Below the pieces are notes generated by a model. It saw nothing but the letters and a program-made list of their open reading frames with translations, ran no database searches and was not told the origin of the DNA. A DNA stretch of 64,000 nt from Oxalobacteraceae bacterium (GTDB lineage: Bacteria; Pseudomonadota; Gammaproteobacteria; Burkholderiales; Burkholderiaceae_D). Made by a program: the position numbers and the translations under genes. Positions 17,978 through 25,531 of the stretch are shown here, in pieces. Position 1 is the stretch's first letter. The number at the start of each line of letters is the position of its first letter. Where the stretch lies: NCBI GenBank assembly GCA_013284265.1, contig JABTBR010000011.1:62001-126000 (forward strand), read 5' to 3'.

Positions 17978-17996
17978 GCCCTGCCATGAGGACCTC

Positions 17997-18362
17997 ATGC
18001 TGACGATTCGCGATGCCCAAATAGAGGCTTTCCAGCGGGACCTTGACCTCACTTATATTGCTCGCTTGGCCGAGCGACTACGTGTGGATAATCCGGCCAT
18101 CGCCGCCGGTATGGACGACAATCAACTACAGCAAGGCCTGCTGGACAGCTTGCGCCGCGGGCGCCGTTTCGGCATTGAAGCAGCCTTGGATGTGATGGCG
18201 TTCTTCGCAGCGACCATCCGGCTCTCGCCCCGCTTCGACAGCACGCCCAGCGCCATTGCGCTGCTGTCGGACCAGACCTTGTCGCAGAGCGAAAGGCTGT
18301 ACCGGGTATCGCTGTTGGTGCCGGCACTGGTCCGGGCCGAAGCGGCTGGACTGCCGGCATGA
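17997..18362 (+). CDS. Small T6SS-locus-type accessory protein
   Basis: A 121-residue, mostly helical protein without signal peptide. The spacing of conserved elements (L-T-I-R-x-A-Q-x-x-x-F at the start, GRRFGIEAALDVMAFF in the middle, SPRFD and a late L-L-x-D-x-x-L) matches, from memory, a large unnamed family of small proteins encoded next to T6SS cargo genes. Its stop overlaps the start of the flavoenzyme gene by four bases, so the two are coupled and may interact, perhaps as chaperone and cargo. The family recall and role are inference. Confidence 0.5.
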   Translation: MLTIRDAQIEAFQRDLDLTYIARLAERLRVDNPAIAAGMDDNQLQQGLLDSLRRGRRFGIEAALDVMAFFAATIRLSPRFDSTPSAIALLSDQTLSQSERLYRVSLLVPALVRAEAAGLPA

Positions 18363-20818
18363 TGCCGCTGGAGTTTAGCGCCTGGACTCCGGAATTTCCC
18401 GAGCTAAGCAGTTCAGTCGAGGAATGCGGGCAGGCGACAACGGTATCGATTGCCGCATTCCAGCTGAACACAAATGACCATGCCGGCTTCGACGGAGAAC
18501 ATGCCGCGCTCGACTTCGCCAGTCCGGGCCGCGCGCTCGTCCGCGCCAAGACCAAGACCAGCCTGACGCTGCGTTGGGACATCCATGGCTGGACTGGCCT
18601 CGATACCGGCGAATCCGGTGTCGGCGCTGCCATCCATCTGTACCGCAGCGGTTCCAATCGCCCCATAGCGCGGATCGACATTCGCGTCGCGCAAGGCGAA
18701 ACCGTGCTGACGGAACTGCCGGGAGTCGTCTTGCAGGACGACGACAAGGCGCTGTGCGTGGACGGTTTTCTCTCAGTGGAAGGCGGCCCCTATCTGGCAC
18801 GCATCGGCATCCTCAAGCTAAAAGCCGGTGTCACCCGGGGCGTGCTGGGGCGGCGCCAGTATTTCGACCTGGCGCCGGTGGTCATTATCGGCGCCGGTGC
18901 AGCCGGCTTAAGCGCTGCCAACACACTGTTGGCCAACGGTGACGATAGAATTCTGATCCTCGAAGCGCGCGAGCGCTGCGGCGGGCGCGGTCACACCCAG
19001 AATTTTCCGGATAGCGAGATCTCTGTCGACATGGGCTGTCAGTGGTTGCAGAACGCAAACGAAAATCCCTGGGCCGATGTCATGGGAAATAGACGCCGGC
19101 AAAGCCAGCATCTGCAGACAGCATTGCACCACCACGCCGGCGTGCCCATCCTTGATTTCGACAGGTATGAATCCGCGGTATCGCACGCCCTGTATGCCTG
19201 CCGGGCAGACGAGCATCTGAGCGCAGCCCTACAGCGGACTTTGCCAGAATGGGCGAACGCCTACCCGGAACAAAAATTCAAGACCGAGACGCTCAATCCA
19301 GCGCTAAAGGAACTCGCTCAACGGCAGAAAACGAATGCAAGTCTTGCGGACCAGAACTTCGACCCTCTCAGTGAAGCAGCCCGGGTACGCGCCTGCAAAC
19401 TCGGTCAGCTGCGTAACCAACAGTACCTCGCACTGCCCAGGCCGCGTAGCACTGTCGATAGAGACAGCATAAACCAGATGCCATTTACCGACGAGCTCAA
19501 TGCCTTCATGAACGGCGCATGGCATACATCGGATCTGCTGCGCATCGTGAAAAATGAGAAGGCTGAGGAGCAGAAGAAAATCGATGCCACCGAAACGAAC
19601 GAGCTGCGCGCACGTCTCAACGCTGAATTCAAGGCAGGCCCAGGCTCAGCCGACGCCATCGCCGCACTGCTGCACGAAGTTCAAGGAAACGCGACGCTGA
19701 AACTGGCACTGTGCTGCGAAGCCGAACTGGACGAGTCTATCGAAGCCGATCAATTCACCCGCAATGATGGCGGCTACAGTAAGGACGACGACGACGACGA
19801 CGACGCCGGCGATGACGACGACGACGACGTTGAAGACCCGGCCGAACTTCCAGTGGAAGGCGGGCCGGCTCCCGACTACGTCTTCACCAAGCTGCCTGAC
19901 TATACAGTCCCGACAACAAAGCTCCCCGGTGGGAATTTTTTCACGGTCGAGGGCTTCGGGCAGCGTATGGTCGATTTTGAGAAAGATCTGTCGACGCAAA
20001 AGCCCTTGCAACTGCGCGTGTTGAACCGCCATGTCACGAAGACGGTACGCTCGGCCGCGAACCATGTTGTCCTGAGCACGCAGCTCAACGATGAGACGCC
20101 GAAATACTTCGCTGCGATCGCCGTCATTGTCGCCGTGCCCACGCCCATGATTTTTGCGGACCCGGTGCGGAGTGCCGCCGTGCTAACGTTCGAACCACCA
20201 CTGCCGCTCCCCATCATGGCCGAGTTCAAAAATCTGCCGCTGGGCCATTACAAGAAAGTCATTCTACAAATTCCGCCGGGAACGCTGCGCGAACGGCTAA
20301 ACACACTGCACGAGCATCATGTCCGCCCCGGCGATGGCAGCGCGTCGTCATCCAGCAGCACCCTGCCGCCCATCCGGGAGATTTGCCTGTATACGATGGA
20401 CGGCCCGGTTCCCTGGAAGTTCTTGTACCGCCAGGCTCTGAATATGATAGTCGCCTTTGTCGGCGGCGTGAAGGCGCTGGAACTCGATGGCGCCGACAAT
20501 GACACCGTGCTTGCCGCCACCAAGAACGCGTTAGGCTGCGCGCTGGGTGCGGACGCGAGCACCGCCATCGAGGCCGGCTGCGTCGCACCATTCCTCACCA
20601 GCGCCTGGAGCACCGATCCCTACAGCCTGGGGGCCTATTCCTACACGGTTCCGGGCGGCGTCGTGTCGCGCACATTGTTGCAGAGCGCAGTGGTGCGCGA
20701 GCGTATAGTATTCGCCGGGGAAGCACTGTGGGAGGACGATTACGGTACCGCCCATGGCGCCTGGTATAGCGGCGAGCGCGCCGCGACACTGTTGCGCAGC
20801 ACGCTCGATCCACAGTGA
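18359..20818 (+). CDS. Large FAD-dependent amine oxidase with extra N-terminal domain
   Basis: An 819-residue flavoprotein. A Rossmann FAD motif VVIIGAGAAGLSAA lies at about 173-186, a second FAD motif EARERCGGRGH at about 201-211, and the C-terminal FAD-contact segment FAGEALWEDDYGTAHGAWYSG at about 783-803. This is the monoamine/polyamine oxidase fold, so it should oxidise a primary or secondary amine and release hydrogen peroxide. Unusual are about 165 residues before the FAD motif that look like a beta-rich domain, and an Asp-only tract at 476-490. Normal family members are about 450-550 residues. No secretion signal is visible. It is coupled to the small gene upstream and convergent with a T6SS adaptor gene, so it may be exported cargo. 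The substrate is unknown. Confidence 0.8.
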   Translation: MMPLEFSAWTPEFPELSSSVEECGQATTVSIAAFQLNTNDHAGFDGEHAALDFASPGRALVRAKTKTSLTLRWDIHGWTGLDTGESGVGAAIHLYRSGSNRPIARIDIRVAQGETVLTELPGVVLQDDDKALCVDGFLSVEGGPYLARIGILKLKAGVTRGVLGRRQYFDLAPVVIIGAGAAGLSAANTLLANGDDRILILEARERCGGRGHTQNFPDSEISVDMGCQWLQNANENPWADVMGNRRRQSQHLQTALHHHAGVPILDFDRYESAVSHALYACRADEHLSAALQRTLPEWANAYPEQKFKTETLNPALKELAQRQKTNASLADQNFDPLSEAARVRACKLGQLRNQQYLALPRPRSTVDRDSINQMPFTDELNAFMNGAWHTSDLLRIVKNEKAEEQKKIDATETNELRARLNAEFKAGPGSADAIAALLHEVQGNATLKLALCCEAELDESIEADQFTRNDGGYSKDDDDDDDAGDDDDDDVEDPAELPVEGGPAPDYVFTKLPDYTVPTTKLPGGNFFTVEGFGQRMVDFEKDLSTQKPLQLRVLNRHVTKTVRSAANHVVLSTQLNDETPKYFAAIAVIVAVPTPMIFADPVRSAAVLTFEPPLPLPIMAEFKNLPLGHYKKVILQIPPGTLRERLNTLHEHHVRPGDGSASSSSSTLPPIREICLYTMDGPVPWKFLYRQALNMIVAFVGGVKALELDGADNDTVLAATKNALGCALGADASTAIEAGCVAPFLTSAWSTDPYSLGAYSYTVPGGVVSRTLLQSAVVRERIVFAGEALWEDDYGTAHGAWYSGERAATLLRSTLDPQ
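19784..19828 (+). repeat. In-frame GAC trinucleotide repeat coding poly-Asp
   Basis: Seven GAC codons, then Ala-Gly, then one GAT and five GAC codons inside the amine oxidase gene. They encode two acidic runs at residues 476-482 and 485-490. Such a short tandem repeat could expand or contract by slippage in steps of one Asp without breaking the frame. Confidence 0.9.
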
Positions 20819-20888
20819 GCCGGCACGCCGAAGCTGCTACCCTGCCTACCCGGGCCAGCGGCGACCGCCCAGCAGGACGCGCGGCATT

Positions 20889-22109
20889 TCAGACGCGTAG
20901 CAGTGCCTGCATATCGGCCAGTGTGGCCGGCGCGGCATCGCTCTGGCACCACTCGTAGATGCGCATGCCGTCGAAGGGCGCTTCCAGCGTTTCCCCGCTG
21001 AGCTTGAAACCGGTGCGCCGGAATAAACCGGTCTGTGCCGAGCGGGAAACGGGCACCGCCACATAGAGCCGGCGTATGCCTTCCTGCAAGGCATACTGGC
21101 GCAAGTTCAGCATCGCGGCCACGCCATAGCCGCGCCGTTGGAACGGCGTACCTATCCATAAACCGAACAAGGCCGCATCGCCGCGCCTGGCCAAGGCCAA
21201 TCCGCCCACCAGTCCATGGTCGGGATGGCGCAGCGCAAACCGCACCGCGGTGCCCGCGCCGCTACCCTGGCGTATCCAGCGCCGCGTGGCATCGATACTG
21301 TCCAGTACCGGCAGCAGCGGCAAGGCCGCCACGGCGCTGCTGCGATGCAATTCCCAGTACGCTTGCGCGTGGTGCACGCCCAGCGGGGCGGCGCTCAGGC
21401 GGCCGTCGCCCAGCGCCTCGGCCTGCCCGTGCGGCGATGGTTGACCGAGCGCTTCATCGTCCAGCACCGAGGGCAACGCTTGCAACACGGCAAGGTCGTC
21501 CGATGCCGCTGCCACGATCGGTTCGGCAAAGCCGGAGACCGGCCCGGCGGCGGGCGCGTCCATGGTCAACGGTGCCAGCATGGCGCCGGCCGCCGGCAAA
21601 TGCATGCCAAACTCCTGTGGGCAAAGCGCATCCGCACTTTCAATGACAATCCGGGACACCGGCCCAAGAAAACGGCGCCTTTCCTCATCGGTACAGGTAG
21701 GCAGGTAGACGCGCAGTACCCTGGGATCATAAAAGCGGAACAGCAGTTCCCTCCCCTGCTCGGTTCGCACCCTCAGCAATTTCTTGAAATGCAGGCGCAA
21801 CTGCTCCATCGTCACCGCGGCAGGCGTGATGACCAGCATGCCCCAGCTGTTGCCCCAGGCGCGCAGCAGCAATTCCCGCGTTTGCGGCGACTGCGCCGCC
21901 AAATGCACCAGATAGGGCGCGGCCGCCAGCAGGCGCGGCGACACCCGGTTGGCGAACAGACAGGCCGACTCCAGCTTGCCCCGGTTGACCAATGGCGCAA
22001 TGGCTCGATCGCGCGCGCCATCGAGCAGCAGATACACCTGCGGCCCGTGCAAGCTGTCGCCCTGAGGCCAGAGCTGGCCGATCAGATGGTTGAGTTGAAA
22101 TTCGTTCAT
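20889..22109 (-). CDS. DUF4123 T6SS adaptor fused to a GNAT acetyltransferase
   Basis: A 406-residue two-domain protein. Residues about 15-165 form a DUF4123 domain (VYLLLDGARDRAI, GNSWGMLVI, ELLFRFYDPRVLRVYLPTC), the adaptor family that loads effectors onto VgrG. After a linker of about 100 residues, residues about 270-390 form a GNAT domain with the acetyl-CoA loop pattern FQRRGYGVAAM and a following RLYVAVP strand. The ATG at 22109 overlaps the upstream gene stop (ATGA); longer starts would only add a basic, unlikely extension. The cognate cargo gene of an adaptor normally follows it, but here the next gene downstream is on the opposite strand. The fusion suggests that cargo or spike might be acetylated, or that the GNAT part is itself delivered; both are inference. 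Confidence 0.85.
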   Translation of the reverse strand: MNEFQLNHLIGQLWPQGDSLHGPQVYLLLDGARDRAIAPLVNRGKLESACLFANRVSPRLLAAAPYLVHLAAQSPQTRELLLRAWGNSWGMLVITPAAVTMEQLRLHFKKLLRVRTEQGRELLFRFYDPRVLRVYLPTCTDEERRRFLGPVSRIVIESADALCPQEFGMHLPAAGAMLAPLTMDAPAAGPVSGFAEPIVAAASDDLAVLQALPSVLDDEALGQPSPHGQAEALGDGRLSAAPLGVHHAQAYWELHRSSAVAALPLLPVLDSIDATRRWIRQGSGAGTAVRFALRHPDHGLVGGLALARRGDAALFGLWIGTPFQRRGYGVAAMLNLRQYALQEGIRRLYVAVPVSRSAQTGLFRRTGFKLSGETLEAPFDGMRIYEWCQSDAAPATLADMQALLRV

Positions 22110-22717
22110 GCCTGACCCGCCTGCTTGGCACCGGCGCCATCGTTGGCCGCTTCGGCCGACTTGGCGGCCCGCTCCGCCTTGGCTTTCTCGCACACGGCGC
22201 AAAAGGGTTTGCCATCCTCCGCCGCTTTTTCCATCGTGACAGCCTGGGCATCCTGGTCGACGGTGTCGAGCGCTTCCTGTTCCTGCTGCTGGGCCGGCGG
22301 CGCGTCTTTGCCGCGCGGCGGCGGCAGCGGGCCTTGCGCCTGTTGTGTCGATCTGCGTGCGGCGGCCGGTGCCGGCGCTGGCGCGGCCGCGGCGGCGCTG
22401 TCGCCGGCGCTGCGCGCGGTCCCGGTGGCGTGCAGCGCCACCACCTGCAAGGTGCCGCGGCCAAGTTTCAGGGCAACCTGGCGCAGCACGGCGTCGTCGC
22501 TGATCTGGCCAGGCAGATGCATGGTTTGCGCCAGCAACTGGCGCAAACCGCTAACGGCATTGCCGTCGCTGCAATGCAGACGCAGCAGCGCATAGGCATC
22601 TTCTTCATGGCGCAGCGCGATGACGGTCTCGATCAGACTGCCGGCGGCCAGATCATGGCGTTCGCGCACTTCCAGACGCCGCGGTGCGTGACAAATGCAA
22701 ATTCTCATGGGGTTCAT
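22106..22717 (-). CDS. Unknown partner of the DUF4123-GNAT gene
   Basis: A 203-residue protein in three parts. Residues 1-95 look folded (RICICHAPRRLEVRERHDLA, an alpha/beta pattern ending LGRGTLQVVAL). Residues 96-150 are Ala/Pro/Gln-rich and probably disordered. A short Cys motif F-C-A-V-C-E (about 173-178) then sits in a Lys/Ala-rich helix. No signal peptide. It overlaps the adaptor gene by four bases, so the two are made together. I do not recognise the family. A C-x-x-C pair could bind a metal. It could be the adaptor partner, a cargo domain or an accessory protein. Confidence 0.6.
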   Translation of the reverse strand: MNPMRICICHAPRRLEVRERHDLAAGSLIETVIALRHEEDAYALLRLHCSDGNAVSGLRQLLAQTMHLPGQISDDAVLRQVALKLGRGTLQVVALHATGTARSAGDSAAAAAPAPAPAAARRSTQQAQGPLPPPRGKDAPPAQQQEQEALDTVDQDAQAVTMEKAAEDGKPFCAVCEKAKAERAAKSAEAANDGAGAKQAGQA

Positions 22718-22948
22718 TCAATGAATTGGGCCGGTGAAGGCGGCCTCGGCACCAGTATGACGAAAGCGCCGCGCCATTACCAGTAATCCCAAGCGGTAAG
22801 CGAAATTTGCCATACCGCCTTTCATGGCGGGCTGTACGCCGAATAAAACGATACCGTGCGACTTGCACGTAACAAGCCAGCTAGTATTGCACATTGATTT
22901 CCCATTGCGCCACCGCGAGCTGGGCTGAGCCGAGCGCTAGCGTCGGGG

Positions 22949-23503
22949 CTATTTCTTTTTGTCTTGAGTCGAAGATGGGGGTAGCGGAAGGCGCGCGATG
23001 GCCGCCTCCATCGATGGCTGAATATACAGAACAAGTGGTGCTGCGGGAGCGGAGAACGCTGGCTGTGTTTTGCTGGTGTTGAACAAGTAAACGTTAACCG
23101 AAACAGAGATCGTCACCCCGGCAAGTACGGTGGCAGCCATCCATTTGATAATTTCGCTTTGGAATGTAGAGAACTTGGCGTCCATCCTGACTTCCAGATG
23201 GGCAAGCTTCTCGTCGGTTCTTTGCCGATCAACCGCCATCTGTTCGCGGATACTTTCAAACCCCATACGAACGGCGCTTTCCAAGAAGTCAAAGCGCGCA
23301 TCGACTCCATCAAAACGAGCGCCGACTTTATCAAAACGCGAGTCGACTCTATCAAATCGAGCGTCGACTCGATCAAAACGTGCGTCGACTTTGTCGAACC
23401 GGGCATCCGTCTTGGCCTGATACAGCTTTGCATCTGCCGTACGAATTGCATCCGCAGCGGCAAGCCTTGCATCGATATAATCATTTTCAGGAACGGAGCT
23501 CAT
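22949..23503 (-). CDS. Coiled-coil membrane protein with heptad repeats
   Basis: A 184-residue protein. Residues 33-73 are near-exact seven-residue repeats of the form D-A-R-F-D-[KR]-V, continuing as a predicted coiled coil to about 118. One transmembrane helix follows (MAATVLAGVTISVSVNVYLF, about 122-141), then a short Pro/Ala-rich tail ending in KKK. The DNA below shows the repeat as 21-bp units (about 23280-23400). GGGGGA precedes the ATG at 23503. Similar DARFD-repeat proteins are widespread and of unknown function. The opposite strand is also open here because of the repeat, but it lacks a comparable start or domain. Confidence 0.7.
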   Translation of the reverse strand: MSSVPENDYIDARLAAADAIRTADAKLYQAKTDARFDKVDARFDRVDARFDRVDSRFDKVGARFDGVDARFDFLESAVRMGFESIREQMAVDRQRTDEKLAHLEVRMDAKFSTFQSEIIKWMAATVLAGVTISVSVNVYLFNTSKTQPAFSAPAAPLVLYIQPSMEAAIARLPLPPSSTQDKKK

Positions 23504-23590
23504 TCCCCCAGTTTTGTGTGCGGGCGCTCGAATGTCAACGCGATTTTCGCAGCGATTTGCGTCAGCACAGACGCAGGCGGAGGCCGTCCC

Positions 23591-23884
23591 TCAACCCTGC
23601 TGGCGCATTCCCTGCGACGCCACCAGCAGCGGCATCTCCCGTATCCCGACCACGCCAACCAGATTGTAGAGCCGCATGCGGCACAGCACCAGCGCATCCT
23701 CCTCGCCGGCGCACACGCGCATATGCACTTCCATGCCGGTGTCGCTGTTGCTGGTGCGCAGGCCGCACAGCTCCAGGTTCAGGCGCCGCACGACGGCCAG
23801 CGCCGCCTCCAGGGTACCGATAGCTGAGTCCGCTTCCACGCCGAAGCGGAAGCTTTTTTGGTGGGGGCTGGGATGTGTATTCAT
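23591..23884 (-). CDS. Stand-alone ACT-like domain protein
   Basis: A 97-residue protein whose pattern (FRFGVEADSAIGTLEAALAVV, a variable strand, then MEVHMRVCAGEEDALVLCRM, and RLYNLVGVVGIREMP) fits the beta-alpha-beta-beta-alpha-beta ACT fold, similar to the small regulatory subunit of acetolactate synthase (IlvM type). No catalytic subunit gene is nearby. It is divergent from an Lrp/AsnC regulator, and the gap between them carries a shared regulatory dyad. It may sense an amino acid. ACT assignment is by pattern only. Confidence 0.55.
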   Translation of the reverse strand: MNTHPSPHQKSFRFGVEADSAIGTLEAALAVVRRLNLELCGLRTSNSDTGMEVHMRVCAGEEDALVLCRMRLYNLVGVVGIREMPLLVASQGMRQQG

Positions 23885-23960
23885 ACTTCCATCTTAGCCA
23901 GCAAGGCAAAAAATAGGCTTCCTGATTTTCCGAAAAAACCAGACAGCAAGAGAATAATCA

Positions 23961-23984
23961 TCCTTAATAGGTATAATTTAAGGA
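23961..23984 (+). promoter_or_regulatory. Dyad overlapping the promoter of the Lrp-family gene
   Basis: TCCTTAA at 23961-23967 and its complement TTAAGGA at 23978-23984 flank a perfect -10 hexamer TATAAT at 23972-23977, ahead of the regulator ATG at 24011. No good -35 box is seen. The position suggests that the regulator binds here and represses its own promoter, as many Lrp/AsnC proteins do. Confidence 0.5.
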
Positions 23985-24010
23985 ATTTCTACCCAACACC
24001 ATTAAAAATC

Positions 24011-24481
24011 ATGGAACAACAAGCGGAAATCGATGCGATCGACAGGCGTATCTTGCGCGAGCTGCGCCAGGACGGCCGGCTCAGCAATACCAAGCTGGCC
24101 GAAAAGATCGGCCTGTCCACCACGCCCTGCTGGAACCGCGTGCGCGCGCTGGAAGACAGCGGCGTCATCGAAGGCTATACCGCCCTGCTCTCGCAAAAGG
24201 CGCTGGGCCTGCCCGACACGGTGATTATCGAAGTCACGCTGGACCGCCACGACGACGACATCTTCGAATCCTTCGGCACCGCGCTGGCCGCCCTGCCGGA
24301 AGTGATGGAAGCCTATCTGCTGACGGGGGAATACGATTACCTGATCAAGGTGGCGGTGGCCGGCACGGCGGGCTACGAGGAATTCTTGCGCCGCAAGCTC
24401 TACAAGATTCCCGGCCTGCGCCACAGCCGCTCCACCTTCGTGCTGCGCTGCCTCAAGCGCGCCGCCTCGGTCGAACCATAA
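24011..24481 (+). CDS. Lrp/AsnC-family transcriptional regulator
   Basis: A 156-residue regulator with an N-terminal winged helix-turn-helix (IDRRILRELRQDGRLSNTKL, then STTPCWNRVRALEDSGVI) and a C-terminal RAM (ACT-like) effector domain (EAYLLTGEYDYLIKVAV). The family senses amino acids and often controls its own gene. ATG 24011 gives the normal family length; a frame extension upstream to 23858 would cross the promoter dyad and is rejected. The neighbouring divergent gene for an ACT-like protein is a possible target. Which amino acid it senses is not visible. Confidence 0.9.
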   Translation: MEQQAEIDAIDRRILRELRQDGRLSNTKLAEKIGLSTTPCWNRVRALEDSGVIEGYTALLSQKALGLPDTVIIEVTLDRHDDDIFESFGTALAALPEVMEAYLLTGEYDYLIKVAVAGTAGYEEFLRRKLYKIPGLRHSRSTFVLRCLKRAASVEP

Positions 24482-24513
24482 GGCAGCGCAATTTTCCGGC
24501 GCGTAAACGCACA

Positions 24514-24546
24514 AACCGGGACCGGCCGGCGGGCACGGTCCCGGTT
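24514..24546. terminator. Hairpin between convergent genes
   Basis: AACCGGGACC and GGTCCCGGTT form a perfect 10-bp stem with a 13-base GC-rich loop, between the convergent ends of the Lrp-family gene (24481) and the nucleoside channel gene (24574). There is no T-run on either side, so it may end transcription with Rho help or protect mRNA ends. Confidence 0.45.
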
Positions 24547-24573
24547 CGCGGGACAATCAGACTACAAGATCGC

Positions 24574-25443
24574 TTAGAAGTGGTATTCGGCGCGGATCAT
24601 TGGGGTCTTGGCGGTTTGACCGTTGTTGCCGGTGGTGGCCGCGGTGTTGCCGAACTTGTTGCGCCAGTATTGATACTCGATACCCACGCGGAAGGTGTTC
24701 TTCGGACCGCCAGCCAGCGCACCGACGTCGAGCATGACCTGCATGTCGATATTGGTTTCGGCGCCGGTGTCGTTACCGATTTCGTCTTTGCCCTTGGAAG
24801 CGATAAAGTTGGCAAAGCCTTCGAACGAGACCAGTTGGCTCAGCGGAATACCCCAGTCGGCGGCCAGCATCGCATGCGTCTTGTAGGTATAACGGCCAGT
24901 CACATTCGAGATCGGTGCGAAGGCACCGCTTGGCGCGTTGCTTTCGCGCAGCAGCAGCACGCTGGTGTTCAGGTGGCCCGGCACGTCCCACATCAGGGTT
25001 GGGCCCACGACCAGCATGCGCTTGCGCGAGTTGTAACCCACGTCGTTCTTGCTGTTCAGGTCGAAACCGGCGGTGACACCCACGCCGCGAATCGGACCAA
25101 ACTTGATGTCCGCGCCGCGCAGCTTGCCGATATCCAGCGTGTGACGGTACAGGACGTAGGCTTCTTGCGCGCCCGAAGTCTGGTTCAGCGAAGCTGGATC
25201 GTTTTTATCCGAAATCAGGAAGTCGGCGTTGAAGAAATTGCTGCCGTATTTGTAGCCGCTGACGTGGGTCAGGGCGAAGATGTTTTTCTTGATGTCCGTG
25301 GGATTGAATGGCTCGCTGTAGTCATTGCCGGTGCGATAGCTGATCGAGGTATCGCTCCAGTCGGCAGCTTGTGCGGTAGCAGTCAGGCCCAGGAAGGCGA
25401 CGCAGAACAGTTGTGGAAGGTGTCTCATTTTAGTTTTAAACAT
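24574..25443 (-). CDS. Tsx-like outer-membrane nucleoside channel
   Basis: A 289-residue outer-membrane beta-barrel of the nucleoside-specific channel (Tsx-like) family. A signal peptide ends at TATAQA-ADW. The mature protein starts with WSDTSISYRTGNDYSEPFN and ends in a C-terminal Phe (RAEYHF), the usual sorting signal for barrels. It follows the NCS2 permease gene by 88 bp in the same direction, so a nucleoside entry channel and a base importer are probably co-expressed. The intervening gap has a GC-rich inverted repeat (CGGCCGG at 25484, CCGGCCG at 25510). Confidence 0.85.
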   Translation of the reverse strand: MFKTKMRHLPQLFCVAFLGLTATAQAADWSDTSISYRTGNDYSEPFNPTDIKKNIFALTHVSGYKYGSNFFNADFLISDKNDPASLNQTSGAQEAYVLYRHTLDIGKLRGADIKFGPIRGVGVTAGFDLNSKNDVGYNSRKRMLVVGPTLMWDVPGHLNTSVLLLRESNAPSGAFAPISNVTGRYTYKTHAMLAADWGIPLSQLVSFEGFANFIASKGKDEIGNDTGAETNIDMQVMLDVGALAGGPKNTFRVGIEYQYWRNKFGNTAATTGNNGQTAKTPMIRAEYHF

Positions 25444-25531
25444 TTGTAGATTCCAGAAGGTTGCTTTGGGATTGCGTCGATAACGGCCGGCTTCGGGACA
25501 TGCCCTGCTCCGGCCGCGAAAGTTCTCTACA

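Noticed and set aside
23159..23827. Plus-strand frame with its own heptad-like pattern over the coiled-coil gene
   Set aside because: The 21-bp DNA repeat makes both strands look periodic. Only the minus strand has a ribosome site, a transmembrane helix and a familiar DARFD pattern.
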